This document shows, in pieces, positions 6,370-11,380 of a stretch of DNA of 11,380 bases. This DNA is from Candidatus Martarchaeota archaeon (GTDB lineage: Archaea > Micrarchaeota > Micrarchaeia > Micrarchaeales > Micrarchaeaceae). The first letter of the stretch is position 1. Every line of letters starts with the position of its first letter. The stretch is taken from the NCBI GenBank assembly GCA_023474385.1, contig JAMCYB010000037.1, positions 1-11,380 of the forward strand. Reading direction: 5' to 3'. The notes beneath the pieces were generated by a model that saw only the letters and a list, made by a program, of their open reading frames with translations, did no database searches and was not told the DNA's origin. Made by a program: the position numbers and the translations under genes.

Positions 6370-7698
6370 ATGGAAGGCACAGATGGCTGGTCGAGGACGT
6401 GCAGGCTTGCAGAGGTAACCAAGGAGATGAATGGCAAGCCAGTCACGGTTATGGGGTTCGTCAGGGAGATACGCGACGTAGGCAAGCTCAAGTTCGTGCT
6501 TCTTGCTGATATAACCGGTACCATGCAGGTAACATTCAAGGAAGGCACTAAAGCCTTCGATGCAGTAAGCGACATTACCCGGGAATCCGCCATAGGCGTA
6601 AAAGGCACCGTAAGCTCTGGAGGCAAGGCAGCATCTGGCATAGAGGTAATACCAGACGAGATAAAGGTGTTTTCAAGGGCAGAACCAAAGCTGCCCATAC
6701 AGGTCTACGGCAAGACTGACGCGCTGCTCGATACAAGAATGGACTGGCGCTTCCTAGACATAAGGAAGCCGAAGAATGCGCTAATATTCAAGGTTCAGAC
6801 CACCGTAGAAGCTGCAATGCGCGAATACTGGATAGAGCAGGGATTCCTAGAGATACATTCGCCGAAGCTGATGGGAGCGCCGAGCGAAAGCGGCGCAGAG
6901 CTTTTTCCAGTGATATACTTCGACAAGACTGCTTTTCTTGCGCAGTCGCCGCAGTTCTACAAGCAGATGGCAATATGCGCAGGCTTGGACAGGGTATTCG
7001 AGATAGGCCCTGTGTTCAGGGCAGAGCCCTCAAATACCACAAGGCATGCAACGGAATTCACTTCTGTAGACATGGAGATGGCGTGGATAGATTCGCACGA
7101 AGATATCATGAAATTCGAGGAGGAATGGATAGTGCACGTCATGGGCAGGGTCAAGGGGGAGCACGGCGACGAGATTAAAGACTTGTACGGAATAGAAGTG
7201 AGCATACCTAGCACACCATTCCCAAGGATATCATTCAAGGAAGCTAAGGATATGCTCAAGCAGTCAGGAAAGGGCTCTAAGGATGAGAACGACGTATCAT
7301 CAGAAGAGGAAAAGGCAATAGGCGAAATGGCTATGGAAAAATACGGCAGCGAATTCATTTTCGTCAAGGAATATCCGTGGAGCATAAAGCCTTTCTATCA
7401 CATGCGCAAAGAGGATGACCCATCAGTAACAAAGGGCTACGACCTGCTCTACAAGGGGCTTGAGGTGACAACGGGCTCGCAGAGGGAGCACAGGTACGAT
7501 ATACTGATGAAGCAGGCGAAGGAGAAGGGCCTGAGCGAAGACAATGTGGGGTTCTATACGGACTTCTTCAGGTATGGAGCTCCGCCGCATGGGGGCTTAG
7601 GCTTCGGCCTCTCAAGGCTGGTCAAGCAGATGCTTAATATAGAGAACATAAGGGAAGCGATGTTCGCTTTCAGGGACATGAAGCGCCTTTTCCCTTGA
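6370..7698 (+). CDS. aspS: aspartyl-tRNA synthetase, archaeal type, probably non-discriminating (Asp/Asn)
   Basis: This class IIb synthetase charges tRNA with aspartate. From the ATG at 6370 it has 442 residues, the archaeal/eukaryal length, without the large insertion of bacterial AspRS. Residues 1-105 are the anticodon-binding OB fold (PVTVMGFVREIRDVGKLKF). LDTRMDWRFLDIRK links to the catalytic core. QSPQFYKQ lies at 192-199, motif 2 is VFRAEPSNTTRH (Arg218), and motif 3 is GLGFGLSRLV near the end. Two OB-fold positions said to separate discriminating from relaxed archaeal enzymes (Trp26 and Lys85 in Thermococcus kodakarensis, from memory) are Arg32 and Ala88 here. This, with gatCAB and tRNA-Asn next door, suggests it also aspartylates tRNA-Asn. 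A TTG at 6358 is an alternative start; ATG 6370 is preferred because it leaves room after the tRNA 3' end. Confidence 0.95.
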   Translation: MEGTDGWSRTCRLAEVTKEMNGKPVTVMGFVREIRDVGKLKFVLLADITGTMQVTFKEGTKAFDAVSDITRESAIGVKGTVSSGGKAASGIEVIPDEIKVFSRAEPKLPIQVYGKTDALLDTRMDWRFLDIRKPKNALIFKVQTTVEAAMREYWIEQGFLEIHSPKLMGAPSESGAELFPVIYFDKTAFLAQSPQFYKQMAICAGLDRVFEIGPVFRAEPSNTTRHATEFTSVDMEMAWIDSHEDIMKFEEEWIVHVMGRVKGEHGDEIKDLYGIEVSIPSTPFPRISFKEAKDMLKQSGKGSKDENDVSSEEEKAIGEMAMEKYGSEFIFVKEYPWSIKPFYHMRKEDDPSVTKGYDLLYKGLEVTTGSQREHRYDILMKQAKEKGLSEDNVGFYTDFFRYGAPPHGGLGFGLSRLVKQMLNIENIREAMFAFRDMKRLFP

Positions 7699-7726
7699 GC
7701 CGCAAGTCCGGCAATAATGGCAAAGC

Positions 7727-7735
7727 ATAATAAAT
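7727..7735 (+). promoter_or_regulatory. Possible TATA box of tRNA-Asp
   Basis: ATAATAAAT is centred 34 nt before the first base of tRNA-Asp, which would give a short 5' leader of under 10 nt. A second A/T-rich element (TAAAATAG at 7742-7749) is closer and less well placed. The tRNA could also be read through from aspS. Confidence 0.35.
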
Positions 7736-7764
7736 GTTGGCTAAAATAGTAATATGCTTATTGC

Positions 7765-7836
7765 GCCTCGGTGGTGTAGTGGTTAGCATACGAGCCTGTC
7801 ACGCTTGCGACTCGGGTTCGAATCCCGACCGAGGCG
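7765..7836 (+). tRNA. tRNA-Asp (anticodon GTC)
   Basis: A 72-nt cloverleaf: acceptor GCCTCGG/CCGAGGC, D-arm GTGT/GCAT, anticodon stem CGAGC/GCTTG around CTGTCAC with GTC at 7798-7800, a 4-nt variable loop, and T-arm TCGGG/CCCGA with loop TTCGAAT. The discriminator is G, a strong aspartate identity element, and no CCA is encoded. It follows aspS by 66 nt on the same strand. Compared with the tRNA-Asn in this locus, the acceptor stem differs at only two positions, but the variable loop is one base shorter. Confidence 0.96.
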
Positions 7837-8024
7837 CCTTATTTTGCAGTCGTAATGTGAATTCGAAAAGCCAAGCCCTAACAGCACTTGCTTATCCTTG
7901 AAACTATTCTCCTGATTCTACGCGCTTATACCTACTTAATTAATCTGTTATGATATCCTTCTTGCCCTCCATAAATTTTATAAGAGCGCCGCCACAAGCA
8001 ACTGCAGCAAGCGCTTTTGTGTAG

Positions 8025-8960
8025 TCACTGGCCTGCAGCCTGCTCTATCGCGAATGCCTCGTCTGATTTCTTTGACATATACCATATCGAGCCTGCTATG
8101 AGCAGTATGCCAAATATGGTGTAAACACTCAGGGCATGCACGAAAATCTCATAGATCAGGGCAAGGAAGAGGATGTCCGACTCTGTAAGTATGTAGATTA
8201 TTGAAGAGTAAGATACCATATTGCTGCTTTTCTGCAGTGTTCTGAATCCAGCGAAGCTCGCGTACGTGCCTAGTGCCACGATTATTCCTGCAAGCAGCGC
8301 ATAAGTTAGGCCTGAAAATACATATACGTGAGCGCTGAAAAGCATGAATGGCAATATGGCTATGCCTTCGAATATGTCTACTGTAAGAAGCGAAGTAGAC
8401 GTGTCATTGCTCCTCAGGCCCGTTTCAGTAAGCAGGAATCCGGATATGCCGTAAAGCAGAATAAGCAACAGTGACAGAAGTATGTCGTATGCGCTTATTG
8501 CGTATAGGTTTATGTTGGCTACCGAAAGCAGTATGAAGCCAGCGCCTGCAACAACGCCACCAAAAACAAGCCCGATAAGCGATTTTTCAGGTATCCTCTT
8601 CTTTTTGACGATTACCTGTATTGCGACAAAGACGATTATAGTTGGTGCGATTAATGAATATATTATGGCAGAATTCTGGTAATTGAATATGCTGAGCAGC
8701 AGGGCGTTGGAGATACCGAAGAATATACCTGCCATTATTGGGTAAAATGAGAGGTTTGGCTTGGCACGATTGTAAAGTACAATCAGCAGCGGCACGATCA
8801 ATAGCCCTACTATCATCGCCTCGGAGGTAAGGGCAAAATTGCCGTTTCTTGTCACCGCTATTGAAATGAGTATGCCCCAAAGCGCATTGGCCATAGACGA
8901 GAGAATGCCAACAATCACTATGAACGGAAAGTTATGTGTATACCCGAATTTGGCTCGCAC
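8025..8960 (-). CDS. EamA/DMT-family-like integral membrane transporter
   Basis: An integral membrane protein with ten predicted helices (hydrophobic runs of about 20 residues) in two similar halves of five, the layout of the drug/metabolite transporter superfamily (EamA). Examples are FPFIVIVGILSSMANALWG for helix 1, with the NALWG-like end usual in EamA proteins, and YTIFGILLIAGSIWYM for helix 10, followed by a short charged tail. The substrate is not predictable. The start is placed at the GTG at 8960 (311 residues), because a strong TATA box lies about 25 nt upstream and leaves a leaderless message with ten residues before helix 1. An in-frame ATG at 9014 would give 329 residues but lies upstream of that TATA box and adds a basic leader. 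It is single and convergent with tRNA-Asp. Confidence 0.85.
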   Translation of the reverse strand: MRAKFGYTHNFPFIVIVGILSSMANALWGILISIAVTRNGNFALTSEAMIVGLLIVPLLIVLYNRAKPNLSFYPIMAGIFFGISNALLLSIFNYQNSAIIYSLIAPTIIVFVAIQVIVKKKRIPEKSLIGLVFGGVVAGAGFILLSVANINLYAISAYDILLSLLLILLYGISGFLLTETGLRSNDTSTSLLTVDIFEGIAILPFMLFSAHVYVFSGLTYALLAGIIVALGTYASFAGFRTLQKSSNMVSYSSIIYILTESDILFLALIYEIFVHALSVYTIFGILLIAGSIWYMSKKSDEAFAIEQAAGQ

Positions 8961-8980
8961 AAGTATTTTTGTACACTTGA

Positions 8981-8989
8981 ATATATAAA
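8981..8989 (-). promoter_or_regulatory. TATA box of the transporter gene
   Basis: On the minus strand TTTATATAT is centred about 25 nt upstream of the GTG at 8960, the spacing expected for a leaderless archaeal transcript. The same bases would be codons of the longer reading from 9014. Confidence 0.55.
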
Positions 8990-9095
8990 CATATTTTAAT
9001 GCGGGTCTCTGCATACTTTATAATATTCAATGGCAATAGGATACTGAAGCGTTGCATCTTGTAATACGTCCACACCATCCATTTGTTAGAGGGTT

Positions 9096-9680
9096 TCACC
9101 TTCTTGCAATCCTGTGATACCTGCCTGCCCTTTCGGGCTCTGCCACTTCCACCAGCCTGCTTATGAGCCCGTTCTCCGAATATTTAGTCGTTCCTATCGT
9201 ACTGTAAACCATGTATGGATCTAATCTCCTGAGCAATTCATAGCTGATGCGCACACGCTCCAGTAGAGACTCTAATGCTACCTTTGCCTTCTTCTCCACT
9301 ATGAGCTCGTCGCATATATCGCGCAGTTTTACCTGTCCTCCATTAAAATTATTCAGCCTGCGCGTCAGGCTTCCTTTGTCTTTGTCTGTTATCAATATCA
9401 AGTAATAAGCCTTTGATACGTCAGATTCCTTGAACAGCGTCAGCTTTTTTATAAACTTGTCGTCGAAAAACGCTTTGCCATGCGGTTCCAGCAATACGAC
9501 CTTGCCATTTACCTTTGCATCCTTTATGAGAAAATCCGGTGTGAACGTTATGGCTTTACCGTAAAGAATATAGCTAAATACAATTACCTCCCTCTCATAG
9601 CCTATGCCAAGTGTATCCAATATCTCAGAAACCCTCCTCTCAAAATTACTCTCCCTCCTATCCTTTTCTGCATTTACCAT
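9096..9680 (-). CDS. uncharacterised protein with PD-(D/E)XK nuclease-like core
   Basis: A soluble 194-residue protein I cannot assign to a named family. Its N-terminal two thirds follow the order of a PD-(D/E)XK nuclease: a helix with an early glutamate (SNFERRVSEILDTLGI, Glu14), a strand with TPDFLI (Asp49), then VVLLEPHGK (Glu65, Lys69), and a helix and strand KAYYLILIT at 90-98. Asp49, Glu65 and a following basic residue would form the metal site, although the residue two after Glu65 is His rather than Lys. The C-terminal 70 residues are helical and basic (ESLLERVRISYELLRRL), ending RYHRIARR, which would suit nucleic-acid contact. The start is ATG 9680, preceded by GGGGG; a TTG at 9725 lies too close to the TATA-like element. 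It is divergent from tRNA-Arg. Function is inferred from motifs only. Confidence 0.72.
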   Translation of the reverse strand: MVNAEKDRRESNFERRVSEILDTLGIGYEREVIVFSYILYGKAITFTPDFLIKDAKVNGKVVLLEPHGKAFFDDKFIKKLTLFKESDVSKAYYLILITDKDKGSLTRRLNNFNGGQVKLRDICDELIVEKKAKVALESLLERVRISYELLRRLDPYMVYSTIGTTKYSENGLISRLVEVAEPERAGRYHRIARR

Positions 9681-9730
9681 AAACCCCCAGGGCCACAGCA
9701 ATCCACGACCATAATATTTCTTCAAGAAAT

Positions 9731-9738
9731 AATAAATA
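9731..9738 (-). promoter_or_regulatory. TATA-like element of the nuclease-like gene
   Basis: On the minus strand TATTTATT is centred about 54 nt upstream of the ATG at 9680. Initiation about 25 nt downstream would leave a leader of about 28 nt containing GGGGG three bases before the ATG. A second element, TGTATAAAG at 9762-9770, reads on the plus strand and could serve tRNA-Arg with a leader of some 30 nt. Confidence 0.35.
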
Positions 9739-9824
9739 CCCTGTGCCTATTTTTATTTATATGTATAAAGCGTCAATGAAGCAGCGTAGTGGTGTTGTGC
9801 AGTTGCACTGCTCTGTCTGCGTAT

Positions 9825-9898
9825 GCCCTTGTAGTATAACTTGGATAGAACACGGGCTTCCGGAGCCTGTGATCCGGGTTCAAATCCCGGCAAGGGCG
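9825..9898 (+). tRNA. tRNA-Arg (anticodon CCG)
   Basis: A 74-nt cloverleaf: acceptor GCCCTTG/CAAGGGC, anticodon stem CGGGC/GCCTG (one G-T pair) around TTCCGGA with CCG at 9860-9862, a 4-nt variable loop, and T-arm CCGGG/CCCGG with loop TTCAAAT. The discriminator is G and no CCA is encoded. The D-arm is weak: GTAT against GAAC has one A-A mismatch and one T-G pair. It would read CGG, which appears uncommon in the neighbouring genes, where AGG is the favoured arginine codon. It is flanked by two accessory-looking minus-strand genes; no duplicate of its 3' end was found in the window. Confidence 0.93.
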
Positions 9899-9991
9899 CT
9901 ATGCGCAGAACATCTGGAATTGGCTTGCGGCAAAAAATGCGCACCCAAAATGTACGTGCCACGCGCCAGTCTATAATTCGCTGGATATCTG

Positions 9992-10915
9992 TCAATACCT
10001 CAAAACATGGAAAGGCAGTACGAGTCTGTCTTGTGCTACGCTCAGATATACGTCCGAAATCCATTTTACAAGCTCAAACGCGTGCTTTTTCTGCTCCGCT
10101 CCCATGTTTTCTTTTGAGCATTCCCTGTTAATCGGTTGGACCATGTTCATTACCTTGACCAAGAACTCCCTAACCCCGAGCAATTCTGCGTAGTCCAGCC
10201 CGCTAGATTTGATGCTATCCAGATCTTTCTTCAATGCGGAGCTTGCATCTGCCAAAACTTTCTTTACCAAATCAATGACCTCTCCCCTCGGCGTATTGAA
10301 TAGCTTTATTTCATCCATAAACAGCATGCGCGCATCGCTTATCCTTTCGAAGGCCTTTTCAAGGTCATCATCTAGTCTGCCTGTGTACTCCGAATCCGCC
10401 AATCTCTTCAAATATATGCCGGTAGCAACATGGTATCCTAGCGGGGTAAGATAGTAAACGGTAGTGCCTGACTTGCACTCGTCAGCGCCCACTGTTGAAC
10501 GTTCTACCAAGCCGTGCAGCATATCAATGTCAAACCCGGCATTATCCAAATAGGCTGCATCATAACGGCTCGACAGGTACTTTATATCGCCGTAATGCTT
10601 GAAGTGCGAAGCCAAATCATACTTTTTGAAATAATCCATTTCAAATCTGTATCCGTCGCGGTATACTTTCATAAGGAGTTCAAACTGCATCTTTGTGCTC
10701 TTGCTGCCATACTTCGACGCCTTTTCAATAATACCGGCAGCCAAGCCACCGAGCTTATTTGAGTAAGCTACAAGAGTCTCAGAACTAAGGTCTTTGACTT
10801 TGGAATAAAGGTTCTCACTTAGCTTGCTCTCCTCCATACCTGCAGATCTAGACGCAATACTTATTACCGCATCCACGCCCCCGTATACATCATGCTTATT
10901 TTTAGCAATTGCCAT
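9992..10915 (-). CDS. uncharacterised protein, possible winged-helix segment
   Basis: I do not recognise this 307-residue protein. It is soluble and mostly helical, with no signal peptide or membrane segment. Residues about 95-170 could be a winged helix: DMLHGLVERS, then a polar turn, then TTVYYLTPLGYHVATGI, which resembles the 'YYLTPLG' wing of PadR/MarR-like regulators. This is a pattern impression only. Residues 175-265 are charged helices with a regular spacing of leucines and may mediate oligomerisation. The start is placed at the ATG at 10915 because the nearer TATA box lies about 34 nt upstream. An ATG at 10933 and one at 11020 are also in frame; the longest reading would translate the promoter repeat as two 11-residue repeats. 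It lies between tRNA-Arg and a nucleoside phosphorylase gene. Confidence 0.75.
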   Translation of the reverse strand: MAIAKNKHDVYGGVDAVISIASRSAGMEESKLSENLYSKVKDLSSETLVAYSNKLGGLAAGIIEKASKYGSKSTKMQFELLMKVYRDGYRFEMDYFKKYDLASHFKHYGDIKYLSSRYDAAYLDNAGFDIDMLHGLVERSTVGADECKSGTTVYYLTPLGYHVATGIYLKRLADSEYTGRLDDDLEKAFERISDARMLFMDEIKLFNTPRGEVIDLVKKVLADASSALKKDLDSIKSSGLDYAELLGVREFLVKVMNMVQPINRECSKENMGAEQKKHAFELVKWISDVYLSVAQDRLVLPFHVLRY

Positions 10916-10932
10916 AAAATCACAAGAAACCA

Positions 10933-10998
10933 TGCCTACAGCCAGATATATATGGCTTGCGGACTTGCCTACAGCCAGATATATATGACTTGCGGACT
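10933..10998. repeat. 33-bp tandem duplication carrying a TATA box
   Basis: Two adjacent 33-bp copies (10933-10965 and 10966-10998) differ at a single base (G in the first, A in the second). Each contains CAGATATATATG, which on the minus strand gives a TATA-like ATATATAT. The nearer copy is about 34 nt upstream of the ATG at 10915 and so is well placed as the promoter of the 307-residue protein. The farther copy would start transcripts about 33 nt earlier. The near identity suggests a recent duplication. Confidence 0.9.
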
Positions 10999-11111
10999 TA
11001 TGCGCGTGCGGTGATGCCATGCATCCAGAAAAAGCGGCAAGTGGCAGCTATTCACGCCAAAACAACAGGGGAGGTCCAGGGTCTCCCAAAAATCCCTAAT
11101 GCAAGCTATGT

Positions 11112-11380
11112 TCAGCGGATCTGCACCTTCTTCAGGTCCCTGATTACTGTTGCAATTTCCTTTACCCTATCATCAACCGAATACTTGCTGAACCTGTCCC
11201 TGGTGTTTATGAATTCATAATCCTTGATATCTTTTGTCACTATGTCCGATATCATGAAGATTGCACCCGCTTCCACTTTCATTCCTTTCTTCCTGTAGCT
11301 GTCAACTATTGCAAAGAGGGCTGCAGATTCCATCTCAACAGTCAATACGCCTTTCTTTCCGTAATGCCTGATCTCATCGA
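11112..11380 (-). CDS. nucleoside phosphorylase, C-terminal part (partial)
   Basis: The reading frame enters from the right edge and ends at TGA 11112-11114; 89 residues are visible. It shows the C-terminal third of the PNP/UDP phosphorylase family: GVLTVEMESAALFAIV, where the MES/EME block binds ribose, then VEAGAIFMISDIVTKD. The Ser-Asp pair in ISD matches the position of the base-binding aspartate of hexameric purine nucleoside phosphorylases, rather than the asparagine-type residue of uridine phosphorylase as I recall it. The enzyme would split nucleosides with phosphate in salvage. The N-terminal phosphate-binding part is outside the window, so exact specificity stays open. A short GC-rich hairpin with wobble pairs (11069-11087) lies 25 nt past the stop and could mark the 3' end. 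Confidence 0.88.
   Translation of the reverse strand, partial: DEIRHYGKKGVLTVEMESAALFAIVDSYRKKGMKVEAGAIFMISDIVTKDIKDYEFINTRDRFSKYSVDDRVKEIATVIRDLKKVQIR

Noticed and set aside
9015..9095. Minus-strand 28-codon frame in the gap between the nuclease-like gene and the transporter
   Set aside because: Too short, no recognisable pattern, and it runs across the probable transporter promoter region.
9798..9812. Small inverted repeat (GCAGT-TGC-ACTGC) just upstream of tRNA-Arg
   Set aside because: Only a 5-bp stem, easily due to chance, with no element it would clearly serve.
9825..9898. tRNA-Arg as an integration (att) site for an element carrying the nuclease-like and orphan genes
   Set aside because: No duplicate of the tRNA 3' end and no integrase are visible in the window; the idea needs flanking sequence.
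9753..10131. Open frames running across tRNA-Arg on both strands
   Set aside because: They pass through a complete tRNA gene and have no family-like content.
11069..11087. GC-rich hairpin past the nucleoside phosphorylase stop as a terminator
   Set aside because: The stem needs G-T pairs on the plus strand and has A-C mismatches on the minus strand where a terminator would act; mentioned only as a possibility.

Overview
The window looks like a compact archaeal genome. The three tRNA genes carry no encoded CCA. The aspartyl-tRNA synthetase is the short archaeal type (about 442 residues). Several genes have a TATA-like box roughly 20-35 nt upstream of a start codon, with little or no leader. 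AGG (Arg) and ATA (Ile) codons are frequent. Base composition is intermediate and genes are tightly packed. A Thermoplasmata-related or DPANN/Micrarchaeota-type archaeon would fit, but the sequence alone does not settle the lineage.

Layout. Positions 1-2347 (minus strand) hold the start of a 2-oxoacid dehydrogenase operon, transcribed right to left: E1 alpha, E1 beta, then the lipoyl domain of E2, which runs off the left edge. An uncharacterised 207-residue protein with an HHExxE motif lies upstream on the same strand (2451-3074). Its promoter region is shared divergently with the plus-strand cluster that follows.

The centre (3188-7836, plus strand) is the most notable part. It runs gatC, gatA, gatB, tRNA-Asn(GTT), aspS, tRNA-Asp(GTC). 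These are the parts of the two-step, tRNA-dependent route to Asn-tRNA: a relaxed AspRS charges tRNA-Asn with Asp, and GatCAB amidates it. Both substrate tRNAs sit beside the enzymes. GatC/gatA and gatA/gatB overlap by a few bases, and the last 18 nt of gatB, including its stop codon, lie inside the tRNA-Asn gene. AspRS lacks the Trp and Lys that I recall as marks of discriminating archaeal AspRS.

The right part (8025-11380) is more accessory: a ten-helix EamA/DMT-type transporter, a small protein with a PD-(D/E)XK-like core, a plus-strand tRNA-Arg(CCG), a 307-residue orphan protein whose promoter region contains a 33-bp tandem duplication that doubles the TATA box, and the C-terminal end of a nucleoside phosphorylase at the right edge. 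I saw no CRISPR array, insertion sequence, rRNA or replication origin. No gene-free stretch exceeds 300 bases.
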